Positions 43,605-53,696 of a stretch of 64,000 bases of DNA are shown piece by piece. The notes beneath the pieces are model-generated. The model made no database searches, was not told the DNA's origin, and saw nothing but the letters and a program-made list of their open reading frames with translations. The translations under genes were made by a program, and so were the position numbers. How positions within the stretch are numbered: the first letter of the stretch is position 1; each line of letters starts with the position of its first letter. The DNA is from M3007 sp965249785 (GTDB lineage: Bacteria; Bacteroidota; Bacteroidia; Chitinophagales; Saprospiraceae), in the NCBI GenBank assembly GCA_965249785.1, contig CBDFMU010000009.1, positions 62,001-126,000 of the forward strand. The letters run 5' to 3'.

Positions 43605-43670
43605 GGCCGACCCTTGCGGTTGCCCTTATCACATCAAACGGTTGAGGGCGACCGCAAGGATTGCCCCTAC
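43602..43670. repeat. REP-like inverted repeat GTAGGGC...GCCCCTAC
   Basis: GTAGGGCCGACCCTTGCGG and TTGCCCT are mirrored by AGGGCGACCGCAAGG and GCCCCTAC. It overlaps the stop codons of two convergent genes and may serve as a two-way terminator. A shorter relative follows recN at 21778. Confidence 0.75.
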
Positions 43671-45226
43671 CGCGTCACCACAAACCGTTGCCGAACAATC
43701 TCCCGCCCGTCATACAGCACCACTTGATAAAAACCTGGTGACCAATTATTTACCTCTATCTGACAAGCCTGGCTTCCCTTGCGCGGCGACTTGTGACCAT
43801 ACTTGTCGGCCCGCCGCATCAAATATCTGCAACTGCCCGGTCTGCTCACTTAAGTAGCCGATCTGTACAAAATCCTGCGCCGGGTTGGGAGCCACCGAAA
43901 GAATACTACCGGGCTTAGGTGGATTGTGTACCGCTACCGACACCAGCGTATCGCAGAGGACTGCCCTGCTGGTCGTACAAACGGAAAGTTAGGAAAATTC
44001 GGCACCCACAAGACCGATTTTCGACGGCAGCTCCACGCCGTGTTGCACCAGGTTGCACGCCAGGCCGGGTGCGTCCGGGTTATTGATCACCGTGAGCCGG
44101 TATATCCCATTGGTGTTGGTGATGTAAATTTTACCGTCCGGGGCCAATTGCATGGCATTGAAGGTGGTGGAGCCAGCGGATCCGTCGTCGAAGTCGTACT
44201 CGGCCACCAGCACCCGGCTGGCCTGCGGGTCGCTGGCTTTCCAGATCGAACTGATAAATTTTGACAGCCCGTGCTGTAATATAAGCAAACCGACCACTGG
44301 CGGAAAGAGCCAGACCACAAGTGATATTTTGGCTCGTACTGGCGGGACAGTCAATTGCAGTGGCTTGGAAAACTCACCACTGCAGCGGTCGAAGTCGAAC
44401 ACTTGGAGGTCGTTGCGGCTGTTGGCGCGGGCATAGCGTTGGCCGTCAGAGTGAGAACACCGCCTGCTCCCACCAGAAACTATCCAGCTCGCCCTCCCCA
44501 GTCCAGTGGAAGGTTTGGCGCAAGGTAAGGAATCCTTGTACTCCCTGCGGGCGTGAGTAGGCACAGGAAAGACCTGATTGGAATTGAACTGCGGACAAAC
44601 CACCCACCAGTCACGTCCGTTGCCGTGGCGCACGGCAGCCAGCATATCGCAGAGGGTGTCTTTAGCGATCAGTAGGGTGTTTTTCTGGGTGATGGCTCCC
44701 TGGCCATTGGCCGCTGCCGCGTCCACCACGCTGTATAGCAGGCTCTCAACGTGGTAGAAAGACCCAGGCGCGGATACTACGGCGGTAAAGTCGTAGCGCA
44801 GATGGAATAGCACGTACTCATCGGGGGCGCCGGCATGGGCAAGAAGAAGGAGCTGCGGGTGTTGTAGCCACCACCAGAAGGGGAGTTGGCACAATACGCC
44901 TCGGCTAAACATAGCCAGGCATAATTCAGGCCGTTACCGCTTTGAATTATTAGGTCTTGCTTATTGATGATACTACAATTGTTGGTAGTATAGTTGTAGT
45001 ATACCTGCAGCAGTTACAAATATCGGTAAAAGCTTGGGCTCTGCCTCCAGGACCCATGGGTCGGTAGGAAATAGAGACGGGGTCAGTATGAAAATCAAAT
45101 AGGGTTCCGCCTTCTATATCGGCTGGATTATTAGGGCCAATCCCCCCATAATCCATTGATAGTCATAAAGTTGGGCGGAAAGAAAGGTGGGAGTAGAAAT
45201 AATAAGAGAACAATATATCTGGACAT
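43667..45226 (-). pseudogene. Decayed T9SS type A surface protein with propeller-like core
   Basis: Fragments in several minus-strand frames together make one protein. They are a signal peptide from ATG 45226 (MSRYIVLLLFLLPPFF), then LYDYQWIM, DYGGIGPNNPADIEGGTLFDF, a middle stretch with AVRHGNGRDWWVVCPQ (a mark of a Bacteroidota propeller-type surface family), APDGKIYITNTNGIYRLTV, VAPNPAQDFVQIGYL, and the sorting-domain end WSPGFYQVVLYDGREIV. At least four frame changes separate them, so no intact product can be made. It could instead reflect poor consensus sequence, since the neighbouring M1 peptidase gene also has a frameshift. Confidence 0.8.
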
Positions 45227-45242
45227 GGTAAATATAGGAAAA

Positions 45243-45280
45243 GCTGCTCACATTATGACAATTGTCATGATGTGAGCAGC
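45243..45280 (-). terminator. 38-bp near-perfect palindrome
   Basis: GCTGCTCACAT and ATGTGAGCAGC flank the perfect palindrome ATGACAATTGTCAT, leaving one mismatch in 38 bases. TTTT follows on the minus strand. It sits just after the T9SS remnant at 45299-45410 and is probably its terminator, although the symmetry would also suit a protein-binding site. Confidence 0.6.
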
Positions 45281-45298
45281 GGGTGAAAACATTAAATG

Positions 45299-45410
45299 TT
45301 AATGCTGAATAGTAATCTTGGCGGTCAATACAGGACCGGAAGACGTGCGTACGGTACAAATGTATAGACCGGCGGGTAAATCCTGCGTGTAGAAAGTGAT
45401 TCGTTACCAC
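45299..45410 (-). pseudogene. Remnant of a T9SS type A sorting domain
   Basis: Reading the minus strand into the stop at 45299 gives FYTQDLPAGLYICTVRTSSG and AKITIQH, a typical C-terminal end of a type A sorting domain. The frame is closed by a stop about 35 codons upstream and no gene body is attached. It is separate from the pseudogene that starts at 45226. Confidence 0.65.
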
Positions 45411-45648
45411 AGCATTATCTATGTATAAATATGAGCTATTTGAGTGATACAAATGAAACATCCATTTCGTTTCCGCGATGACCCAGTTGCACATCCTCCG
45501 TTCTTTATCTTATAACTACCCCATTTTTACGAATAACTGTTTGGAGGGTTATGGTATACAGATTAATGGTTATCATCCTAGGACAAATTGTGAAGCTGAT
45601 GATTCCCGAATGGAACTCTACTGCTACCGCTTAATTTCCCTCCACACA

Positions 45649-45680
45649 TTCGCAAAAACGTCCCCAAACCATTACTTTTG
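45649..45680 (+). promoter_or_regulatory. Promoter of the aceE-ackA operon
   Basis: TACTTTTG (45673-45680) matches TAnnTTTG; TTCG at 45649-45652 is a 3-of-4 -33 element 20 bp upstream. The start would be near 45687, about 48 nt before the ATG. Confidence 0.5.
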
Positions 45681-45734
45681 CCGCGCAAGCCCACCAAGTC
45701 ACCACTAACTAATAACCAGTAACTAATTACCACC

Positions 45735-48413
45735 ATGGGAGAAATAACCCAAACGGACGAATGGCAACTCGAACAGGCCGAATGGCTCGAAGCCATGGAG
45801 GAAATCATAGAAACGCATGGCAAAGGCCGTACGGAAGAATTATGGCAAAATCTGCGTCGCCTGCTCGCCCGCAAAGGCGTGGCCAATGGCGGTGCTGCCC
45901 TCAATACGCCCTACCTGAATACCATCGCGCCGGAAGATCAGCCGGACTATCCCGGCGACCGCGAACTGGAACAGAAAATCGAGAATGTCATCCGCTGGAA
46001 TGCGCAGGCGATGGTGCTGCAAGGTGCCGATAAACATCTTGCGTTGGGTGGTCACATCGCTACGTATGCGGCTTGTTCGACGTTGTGGGAAGTGCTGTTC
46101 AATCACTTTCTGCGCAAACGTTCGGCGGATTATGGCGGAGATTTACTGATGATTCAAGGCCACGCTTCGCCGGGTGTGTATGCCCGCGCCGTGTGGGAAG
46201 GCCGTTTGCCGGAACAAACCATTGCTGATTTTCGGCAGGAATTGTTGGGTGGTGTTTCCTCTTATCCGCACCCGCGCCGGATGCCAAAATTCTGGCAGGC
46301 ACCGACGGTTTCGATGGGTTTGGGACCAATGACCGCCGTTTATCAGGCGCGTTTTATGCGTTATCTGGAAAATCGCGGCTTGAAAACAGCCAACGGCGGC
46401 AAAGTCTGGCATTTCATCGGCGACGGCGAAATAGACGAACCGGAAATCTATGGCACCATCGGCATGGCCAGCCGGGAGAATTTGAATAATGTAGTTTTTG
46501 TGGTCAATTGCAATTTGCAACGCCTCGACGGGCCGGTGCGCGGCAACGGCAAAATCATTCAGGAAGTGGAACGTCATTTCCTCGGGGCCAGTTGGGAAGT
46601 TATTAAAGTGCTGTGGGGCACCGAGTGGGATGAAATATTTGCCAAAGACGAAGATGGTGCGCTGCTCACTCGCCTCGAATCTATGGTAGACGGCGATTTT
46701 CAGGAATTGATCAATTTGACCAGCGACAAGATTCGCGAGAAACTGGCCAACGGCGATCCACGTATCACCGCGCTTTTGGCCGAAATCCCCGACGAAAAAC
46801 TGCTGATTATGAAACGTGGTGGTCACGATGCCGCCAAAGTGTATGCCGCTTATGATCGCGCCATGCATTCGGACAAACCCGTCGCCATTATCGCCCAAAC
46901 GGTGAAAGGTTATGGCATGGGCAAAGCCGCCGAAGGCTTGAACAAAGCCCACCAGACCAAAGACCTTAGCGTCGAAATTCGGCTATCTACGCGCACCCGC
47001 TACGGTATTCCGATCACTGACGAAGAGGCCCAGGCCGCCAAATTTTACTTCCCCGGCCCGGACGAACCGGAAACAAAATACATGCACCAGCGGCGCAAAG
47101 CCCTGGGCGGTTATTTGCCGGAACGCTCCGACGAATACACGAAATTTGAACTGCCCGGTGTCGAACTTTTTGACAAACAACTACGCGGCAGTGAGGCTGG
47201 AAAAACCGTCTCGACGACTGGCGCGATGGTCGATATTATGAACCAACTGATTCGTAATAAGGAAGTTGGAAAATATATAGTACCGATTGTCCCCGATGAA
47301 GCCCAGACTTTTGGCATGGAGCCGCTGTTCAATTCCGCCAAAATCTGGAACCAAAAAGGACAACTTTACACCCCGCTCGAAATCGGTATTTCCGTGATAA
47401 AATACGTGGAAAGCAAGACGGGCCAAGTGTTGCAAGAAGGTATTAATGAGGATGGTGCGACGGCCAGTTTCACCGCTGCGGGTACTGCCTATGCGTTGCA
47501 TGGCATTCCGATGGTGCCGTTCTACATTTACTACTCCATGTTCGGCTTCCAGCGTGTGGGCGACGTGATTTGGGCTGCCGCCGATATGTTGACTAAGGGC
47601 TTCCTGCTGGGCGGCACTGCTGGACGCACGACGCTGAACGGCGAAGGTTTGCAACACCAGGACGGCCACTCGCTATTACTCGCCCAGACGGTGCCGAGCG
47701 TAATCAGTTACGACCCGGCTTTTGCCTACGAATTGGCAGTAATTGTGCACGATGGCCTGCGTCGGATGTATGTGGAGAATGAAAACAAACTCTACTATAT
47801 CACGGTGTACAATGAGAACCTGCTCATGCCAGCTATGCCCAAAGGCGATGATATTCAAGAAGGCATCAAACGCGGGCTGTATCGTTTCCAGAAATCGGCT
47901 GCCAAATCGGCCAAATCGGGCGTAAAAGCCCACTTGTTTGGCTCCGGCGTGATCATGGATCAAGTCATAAAAGCCGCCGAAATACTGGAAACAGAAGGGG
48001 TTAGCACCGATATATGGAGTGCTACTTCCTGGGTCGAATTGTACCGCGATGCCGTGGCCTGCGACCGCTGGAACCTGCTTCATCCTAACCAGCCCGAAAA
48101 AACGCCCTACATACAACAGGCTTTGAAAGGCGAAGAAGGCGTATTTGTGAGTGCCAACGACTGGATAAAATTAACCGCTGGCCAACTCGCGCCCTGGATG
48201 CCGAAAGATTTTATCGCGCTCGGTACGGATGGTTTTGGTCTGTCAGAAAGCCGGGAAAGTCTGCGTGATTACTTTGAAATCTCCCCAAAATACATTGCTT
48301 TCGCTACGGTCCGTTTGCTGCAAAAACAGGGTAAAGTGACGGAAAAAGCGGTACAGGATTTTATGAAAAAACACAAGATTGATCGGGATAAAATGGACCC
48401 GATGAGCGTATGA
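45735..48413 (+). CDS. aceE: Pyruvate dehydrogenase E1 component, homodimeric type
   Basis: An 892-aa thiamin-diphosphate enzyme that decarboxylates pyruvate and passes the acetyl group to the lipoyl E2. The ThDP motif runs from GDGEIDEPEIYGTIG to VFVVNCNLQRLDGPVRGNG, and the AceE-specific N-terminal pattern is DEWQLEQAEWLEAMEEII. The length fits single-chain E1 rather than the PdhA/PdhB type. No E2 or E3 gene is nearby; E2 from elsewhere would be needed. It is the first gene of an operon: its stop overlaps the HAD gene by 4 bp, and ackA follows. Confidence 0.95.
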   Translation: MGEITQTDEWQLEQAEWLEAMEEIIETHGKGRTEELWQNLRRLLARKGVANGGAALNTPYLNTIAPEDQPDYPGDRELEQKIENVIRWNAQAMVLQGADKHLALGGHIATYAACSTLWEVLFNHFLRKRSADYGGDLLMIQGHASPGVYARAVWEGRLPEQTIADFRQELLGGVSSYPHPRRMPKFWQAPTVSMGLGPMTAVYQARFMRYLENRGLKTANGGKVWHFIGDGEIDEPEIYGTIGMASRENLNNVVFVVNCNLQRLDGPVRGNGKIIQEVERHFLGASWEVIKVLWGTEWDEIFAKDEDGALLTRLESMVDGDFQELINLTSDKIREKLANGDPRITALLAEIPDEKLLIMKRGGHDAAKVYAAYDRAMHSDKPVAIIAQTVKGYGMGKAAEGLNKAHQTKDLSVEIRLSTRTRYGIPITDEEAQAAKFYFPGPDEPETKYMHQRRKALGGYLPERSDEYTKFELPGVELFDKQLRGSEAGKTVSTTGAMVDIMNQLIRNKEVGKYIVPIVPDEAQTFGMEPLFNSAKIWNQKGQLYTPLEIGISVIKYVESKTGQVLQEGINEDGATASFTAAGTAYALHGIPMVPFYIYYSMFGFQRVGDVIWAAADMLTKGFLLGGTAGRTTLNGEGLQHQDGHSLLLAQTVPSVISYDPAFAYELAVIVHDGLRRMYVENENKLYYITVYNENLLMPAMPKGDDIQEGIKRGLYRFQKSAAKSAKSGVKAHLFGSGVIMDQVIKAAEILETEGVSTDIWSATSWVELYRDAVACDRWNLLHPNQPEKTPYIQQALKGEEGVFVSANDWIKLTAGQLAPWMPKDFIALGTDGFGLSESRESLRDYFEISPKYIAFATVRLLQKQGKVTEKAVQDFMKKHKIDRDKMDPMSV

Positions 48414-49039
48414 ATATGGAAAATACAAGCCCGGTAACCACCCTGTTTTTAGATATAGGCGGCGTATTGCTATCTAATGGATGGGGACACGAGTCGCGGA
48501 ATTTAGCAGCCGAAGTTTTTAAATTGGACAGTCTTGAGATGGAGGCTCGCCATCGTCTCAATATGACTACGTTGGAAGAGGGGAAACTTACGTTGCATGA
48601 CTATCTGCAGCGGGTGGTTTTTTACCAGCAACGGGACTTCACCCCCGATCAATTTCAGGAGTTCATGTTCACACAGACTACGCCGCACCTGGAAATGATC
48701 GCGTTTGTGCAACAATTGAAAAAAAAGTACCACCTCAAAATAGCGGTGGTGAGTAATGAAGGGCGAGACTTGAACGCATACAGGATCAAGACTTTTCACC
48801 TCGACCAATTGGTGGATTTTTTCATCAGTTCCTGCTACGTCCATCTGCGCAAGCCCGATGTGGATATTTTTCGTTTAGCCCTCGATATTGCGCAAGTACC
48901 CGTCGAACAAATAGTGTATATTGAAGATACGCCGCTGTTTGTGGAGATTGCCAGCGATTTGGGGATTCGGAGTATCCGGCATACGGATTATTTGGCGACA
49001 GCCGCAGCGTTAGCCAAGCTCGGACTAACGATTGACTAA
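48410..49039 (+). CDS. HAD family hydrolase
   Basis: A 209-aa haloacid dehalogenase-type phosphatase. Motif I is LFLDIGGVLL, which lacks the second Asp of DxD (Gly-Gly-Val follows), as in alpha-D-glucose-1-phosphatase or YihX-like members. Motif II is IAVVSNEGRD, Lys of motif III is in RKPDVDIF, and motif IV is IVYIEDTPLF. The start codon overlaps the aceE stop (ATGA), which implies coupled translation, and ackA starts 13 bp after its stop. A role as a sugar-phosphate phosphatase in the same pathway is inference from the operon. Confidence 0.88.
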   Translation: MNMENTSPVTTLFLDIGGVLLSNGWGHESRNLAAEVFKLDSLEMEARHRLNMTTLEEGKLTLHDYLQRVVFYQQRDFTPDQFQEFMFTQTTPHLEMIAFVQQLKKKYHLKIAVVSNEGRDLNAYRIKTFHLDQLVDFFISSCYVHLRKPDVDIFRLALDIAQVPVEQIVYIEDTPLFVEIASDLGIRSIRHTDYLATAAALAKLGLTID

Positions 49040-49052
49040 AAAGCACCCGTTC

Positions 49053-50231
49053 ATGGATACGCACCAGCCTTGTATATTGACTATCAACGGCGGCTCGTCC
49101 TCCATCAAGTTCGGGCTTTATGAGCGTGGCGAGCCTTTACGGCGTTTACTGTCTGGAAAAATTGATAGAATCGGAGGAAAAGGGGCCACCTTGACTTTCA
49201 GGGACGAGCAGGGAAATCAGCAGGGCAGCCTTCCGGTAGTCGCTTCCGATCATCAGTCGGCGACGGATTTTCTGCTGGATTGGCTAGAAAAGCAGCCGGG
49301 TTTCTCGGCTGTCGAGGCCATAGGACACCGCGTGGTGCATGGGTTACAACATACTGGCCCGGAGCGGATCACCACGGAATTGCTGGATGAACTTCGGCGC
49401 ATTATTTCCTACGATCCCGATCATCTGCCCAGCGAGATTGAATTGATCGAGACTTTCCGCCAGCGCTATCCCCAACTTCCCCAGGTCGCTTGTTTTGATA
49501 CGGGGTTTCATAGTACCATGCCCCGCGTAGCCAAACTGCTGCCCATTCCCCGCCGTTTCGATACTCAGGGAATCCGGCGGTACGGTTTTCATGGCCTGTC
49601 CTACGCTTTTTTGATGGAGGAACTTGCTCGCGTAGCGGGCACGAAAGCCGCCCAGGGTCGCGTGATACTGGCCCACCTTGGCAGTGGAGCGAGTCTGGCG
49701 GCCGTCCGCGAAGGCCAGAGCGTAGATACCAGCATGGGCTTTACGCCTGCCTCCGGGCTGGTAATGGGTACCCGCCCCGGCGATCTGGATCCGGGGGTCG
49801 CCTGGTACATTATGCAATCGGAGCGGCTGAATCCTAAGCAATTCAATGACTTAATCAACCACGAATCTGGTCTCCTCGGCATTTCGGAAATCAGTTCCGA
49901 CCTGCGCGATCTGCTCGAACAAGAGGCAGGCGACGTGCGGGCAGCAGAAGCCGTGGCACTGTTTTGTTACCAGGTAAAGAAATGGATCGGTGCTTTCGCG
50001 GCGGTGCTGGGCGGACTGGATACATTGGTATTTGCGGGTGGGATTGGAGAAAACAGCTCGGTCATTCGCTCGCGGATCTGCGCTGGGCTGGGGTTTTTGG
50101 GCATTGAACTGGCAGAAAATAAAAATCTGACTAACGCCCCGATTATTTCGACAGATCATAGACCAGTCGTTGTCCGCGTTATACATACCGATGAAGAGTG
50201 GATGATTGCTAAAATTGTTACTTTATTCTGA
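49053..50231 (+). CDS. ackA: Acetate kinase
   Basis: A 392-aa enzyme that converts acetyl phosphate and ADP to acetate and ATP. ASKHA-fold motifs are clear: NGGSSSIKFGLYE at the N-terminus, GHRVVHG, FDTGFHSTMP, the phosphate loop LAHLGSGASL, MGTRPGDLDPG, and VFAGGIGENSS. ATG at 49053 is preferred to the TTG at 49032, which would overlap the HAD gene. It completes the acetyl-phosphate route from the phosphoketolase encoded 300 bp downstream. No phosphotransacetylase gene is visible. Confidence 0.96.
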   Translation: MDTHQPCILTINGGSSSIKFGLYERGEPLRRLLSGKIDRIGGKGATLTFRDEQGNQQGSLPVVASDHQSATDFLLDWLEKQPGFSAVEAIGHRVVHGLQHTGPERITTELLDELRRIISYDPDHLPSEIELIETFRQRYPQLPQVACFDTGFHSTMPRVAKLLPIPRRFDTQGIRRYGFHGLSYAFLMEELARVAGTKAAQGRVILAHLGSGASLAAVREGQSVDTSMGFTPASGLVMGTRPGDLDPGVAWYIMQSERLNPKQFNDLINHESGLLGISEISSDLRDLLEQEAGDVRAAEAVALFCYQVKKWIGAFAAVLGGLDTLVFAGGIGENSSVIRSRICAGLGFLGIELAENKNLTNAPIISTDHRPVVVRVIHTDEEWMIAKIVTLF

Positions 50232-50317
50232 AATTGTTTCTTATTACACTCTAAACTAAAGAACGGTTTTAAAATAAAGTAACAGATTGTCAAAAATAGG
50301 CCTATGCAACGTAATTG

Positions 50318-50447
50318 CAACGCGGACGACGCGGATCTGGCAGATTTACGCGGATTTTTCTTGCGAAATAATTATAATGCGTACGAGCAAATGGTTTTAT
50401 CCGCGCAAATCTGCGTCATCTGTCTCATCCGCGTTCCAATTATGTTA
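50318..50447. repeat. Stuttered CGCGGA word inverted repeat in the ackA-xfp gap
   Basis: The 310-bp gap between ackA and the phosphoketolase gene holds AACGCGGACGACGCGGATCTGG...TTTACGCGGATTTTT, mirrored about 50 bp later by ATCCGCGCAAATCTGCGTC...ATCCGCGTT. I see no gene in the gap; a 73-codon frame there is made of the repeat. Half of the same word set occurs at 62564-62600. Confidence 0.7.
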
Positions 50448-50542
50448 CAAGTATGCCTAAATTCTGCTCATACACAGAGACGATATCCAATTCATTTTAA
50501 GCCTTTATTTCGACGTCGTTTCTAAGTATAAAAACAATAAAA

Positions 50543-52969
50543 ATGTTTAACAAGAAAAATATGGCAGATACAGGGCTAGTGCTTGATGAAGGCACTAGAA
50601 CCGAAACACCATTATCAGTAGATTTACTACAAAAAATGGATGCTTATTGGCGTGCGGCGAACTATCTGTCCGTAGGCCAGATTTATCTATACGATAATCC
50701 CTTATTAAAAGAACCGTTGCAACAGGCGCACGTGAAGCCCATCTTGCTCGGACACTGGGGTACTACGCCCGGCCAGAACTTTATTTATGTGCATTTAAAC
50801 CGCGTCATCAAGAAGTATGATCTGGATATGATCTATATTTCCGGTCCCGGCCACGGTGGTCCGGCACTAGTAGGCAATACTTATCTGGAAGGCACTTACA
50901 CTGAAATATACCCCAATATATCCCAGGATGAGGCGGGGCTGACCAAACTATTCAAGCAATTCTCTTTTCCGGGCGGCATTCCCAGCCACGTTTCCCCGGA
51001 GTGTCCGGGTTCTATTCACGAAGGCGGCGAACTCGGTTATTCGCTCAGCCATGCTTTCGGGGCCGTTTTTGACAATCCTGAACTAGTAGTTGCCTGCGTC
51101 ATTGGCGACGGCGAGGCGGAAACGGGCCCGCTGGCGACGGCCTGGCATTCCAATAAATTCCTCAATCCGATCACCGACGGGGCCGTTCTGCCCATCCTGC
51201 ATCTCAACGGTTATAAAATAGCCAACCCGACCGTGCTGGCGCGGATTACGCAGGAAGAATTGGATCAATTGCTGCGCGGCTACGGCTGGATACCTTACTT
51301 TGTGGAAGGAGAGGAACCGGAAATGATGCACCAACTCATGGCCGCAACTTTGGAAAAAGCCATCGGCGATATTCAAAACATCCAAACCAATGCGCGGAAC
51401 AACAAAGACGCCACCCGGCCGCGCTGGCCAATGATCGTCCTGAATTCCCCGAAGGGTTGGACTGGGCCGAAAGTAGTGGACGGCATCCCCATAGAAGGCA
51501 CTTTCCGCGCCCACCAGATTCCTATTCAGGTAGATGCGGAACATCCCCGGCATCTACACGAGTTGGAAACCTGGATGAAGGGCTACAAACCGGAAGAATT
51601 GTTTGACGATAATGGCCGACTCATTCCGGAATTGGCCGAGTTGGCTCCGAAAGGCGACCGGCGCATGGGGGCCAATCCACATGCCAATGGTGGGCTGTTA
51701 TTGCGCGACCTGCACCTGCCAAATTATCGAGATTTCGCAGTGCAGGTAACTGCGCCGGGAGCAGTGAACGCCGCTGATACACAAGTACTTGGCGAGTTTC
51801 TGCGTGAAGTAATTCGCCTCAATCAAGAGCAGCGTAACTTCCGAATCTTTGGTCCCGACGAAACGCTTTCCAACCGCCTGAACGCCGTCTTTGAAGTGAC
51901 TGACCGGCAATGGGACACCCGCATAGAACCGAACGATGAGTTCCTGGCCAGCGATGGTCGGGTCATGGAAATGCTGAGCGAACACCAGTGCGAAGGCTGG
52001 CTCGAAGGCTATTTATTGACGGGTCGGCACGGGCTGTTCAATTGCTACGAGGCGTTTATTCACATCATTGATTCGATGTTTAATCAGCACGCCAAGTGGC
52101 TGAAAGTGACGGCGGAATTGCCCTGGCGGCGGAAAATTGCCTCGCTCAATTACCTGCTGGCCTCCCACGTCTGGCAACAGGCGCACAACGGTTTTACCCA
52201 TCAAGACCCTGGTTTTATAGATCATGTGGTCAATAAAAAGGCTTCCGTGGTGCGGGTATATTTGCCGCCCGATGCCAATTGCCTGCTGTCGGTTTGGGAT
52301 CATTGTCTGCGGAGTCGGCACTATGTCAACGTCGTGATTGCGGGGAAATATCAGGCTCCACAATGGCTGAATATGGAGGATGCCATCGAACATTGTGCGC
52401 AAGGAATCGGGGTTTGGCATTGGGCCAGTACGAATCAAGGCGCAGAACCAGATGTAGTGCTAGCCTGTTGTGGGGACGTGCCTACGCTCGAAACTTTGGC
52501 GGCGGTTTCTATTCTCCGCGAACACCTGCCTGAGGTGAAAATTCGTGTAGTTAATGTGGTTGATTTAATGAAACTTCAACCAGAAAGCGAACATCCACAT
52601 GGGTTGAACGATCATGATTTTGATGCGTTATTTACCAAAGATAAACCGATTGTTTTTGCGTTTCATGGCTATCCCTGGCTCATCCATCGCTTGACGTATC
52701 GTCGCACGAATCACGAAAATATGCACGTGCGAGGCTATAAAGAAGAAGGCACTATCACGACTTACTTTGATATGACGGTCTTGAACGATCTGGATCGCTT
52801 TCACCTGGTGCAGGATGTAATCGTCCGGCTGCCACAGTTGGGCGATCAGGGTGCTACGCTCAAAAAACTGATGGAAGATAAACTTGTTGAACATAAAAAT
52901 TATATTTGTAAACACGGCCTGGATATGCCGGAAATTCTCCACTGGAAATGGAATCAGGAACTAATATAA
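50543..52969 (+). CDS. xfp: Xylulose-5-phosphate/fructose-6-phosphate phosphoketolase
   Basis: An 808-aa thiamin-diphosphate enzyme that cleaves xylulose 5-phosphate or fructose 6-phosphate with phosphate to acetyl phosphate plus a shorter sugar phosphate. Family patterns are GHWGTTPGQNFIYVHLNR, ISGPGHGGPALVGNTYLEG, SPECPGSIHEGGELGYSL, and the ThDP motif VIGDGEAETGPLATAWHSNK. Full length, ATG start at 50543. It is flanked by ackA, which uses its product, and by rpiB, which feeds pentose phosphates. It may be transcribed on its own because of the long structured gap upstream. Confidence 0.96.
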   Translation: MFNKKNMADTGLVLDEGTRTETPLSVDLLQKMDAYWRAANYLSVGQIYLYDNPLLKEPLQQAHVKPILLGHWGTTPGQNFIYVHLNRVIKKYDLDMIYISGPGHGGPALVGNTYLEGTYTEIYPNISQDEAGLTKLFKQFSFPGGIPSHVSPECPGSIHEGGELGYSLSHAFGAVFDNPELVVACVIGDGEAETGPLATAWHSNKFLNPITDGAVLPILHLNGYKIANPTVLARITQEELDQLLRGYGWIPYFVEGEEPEMMHQLMAATLEKAIGDIQNIQTNARNNKDATRPRWPMIVLNSPKGWTGPKVVDGIPIEGTFRAHQIPIQVDAEHPRHLHELETWMKGYKPEELFDDNGRLIPELAELAPKGDRRMGANPHANGGLLLRDLHLPNYRDFAVQVTAPGAVNAADTQVLGEFLREVIRLNQEQRNFRIFGPDETLSNRLNAVFEVTDRQWDTRIEPNDEFLASDGRVMEMLSEHQCEGWLEGYLLTGRHGLFNCYEAFIHIIDSMFNQHAKWLKVTAELPWRRKIASLNYLLASHVWQQAHNGFTHQDPGFIDHVVNKKASVVRVYLPPDANCLLSVWDHCLRSRHYVNVVIAGKYQAPQWLNMEDAIEHCAQGIGVWHWASTNQGAEPDVVLACCGDVPTLETLAAVSILREHLPEVKIRVVNVVDLMKLQPESEHPHGLNDHDFDALFTKDKPIVFAFHGYPWLIHRLTYRRTNHENMHVRGYKEEGTITTYFDMTVLNDLDRFHLVQDVIVRLPQLGDQGATLKKLMEDKLVEHKNYICKHGLDMPEILHWKWNQELI

Positions 52970-53001
52970 TACTAGAAAACAACCAATCTGGCAACGGAAA
53001 A

Positions 53002-53451
53002 ATGCTCGTCGGTCTGGCGGCAGATCATGGTGGTTTTGAGTTAAAAACGCACCTAATCTCCTTGCTTAAAGCCGCTGGTTATGAGGTAAAAGACTTCGGT
53101 GCCAACACGCTGGTGCAAGGCGATGATTACCCGGATTTTGTGGCGCCGCTAGCGAAAGCAGTAGCAAATGGAGAGGTCACGCGCGGTTTAGCGATTTGCG
53201 GGAGCGGCGTCGGGGCTTGCGTGGCGGCCAATAAAGTGACGGGCGTACGAGCGGCGTTGATTACCGAATCTTTTTCCGCGCATCAAGGCGTAGAAGATGA
53301 CCAAATGAACGTGATGTGTCTGGGCGGTCGGGTCACTGGGCCTTCGCTGGCCTGGGAATTGGTCGTAGCGTTTCTGGGTGCTCATTTCAAGCCGGAAGAG
53401 CGATTTCAACGGCGTCTTGATAAAGTAGTGGAATTAGAAAAATCCAGGTAA
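53002..53451 (+). CDS. rpiB: RpiB/LacAB family sugar-phosphate isomerase
   Basis: A 149-aa enzyme of the ribose-5-phosphate isomerase B family. The substrate loop is AADHGGFELK near the N-terminus, the active-site cysteine lies in CGSGVGACVAANK, and RAALITESFSAHQ and MNVMCLGGR follow. The start is ATG 53002, where the family begins; a longer frame from 52948 overlaps the phosphoketolase gene. It interconverts ribose 5-phosphate and ribulose 5-phosphate, the step before phosphoketolase substrates, so its place in the cluster makes sense. Confidence 0.92.
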   Translation: MLVGLAADHGGFELKTHLISLLKAAGYEVKDFGANTLVQGDDYPDFVAPLAKAVANGEVTRGLAICGSGVGACVAANKVTGVRAALITESFSAHQGVEDDQMNVMCLGGRVTGPSLAWELVVAFLGAHFKPEERFQRRLDKVVELEKSR

Positions 53452-53459
53452 ATATAGTG

Positions 53460-53560
53460 AAAGTTGAGAGGTTGAGAATGTTGAGCAGGGTGGACATATT
53501 GACTGTGATTATTTTGTGTCTGGTCTCCGTTCAAAACCACCCTGCGTTGACTATAACTAC
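53460..53560. repeat. About 100-bp intergenic repeat, copy 1
   Basis: AAGTTGAGAGGTTGAGA, then TGTCTGGTCTCCGTTCAAAA and a CAGGGTGG/CCACCCTG stem. A related copy lies at 59902-59990. Both follow a gene end on the plus strand. Confidence 0.65.
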
Positions 53561-53696
53561 TTCGGCTAAATTAGTTTAATCTAAAAATTAGGCTCATGTT
53601 CCTTTCTTACTGATGTACTTTATATTGGACGTTTTTGCACTTCGCAAGCCCTTTTCAGACGGTCTGCTAATGCGTGAGTAGTAAACCAAGCCTTCG

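Noticed and set aside
50304..50525. 73-codon ORF between ackA and xfp
   Set aside because: It consists of the CGCGGA inverted repeat and has no protein-like pattern.
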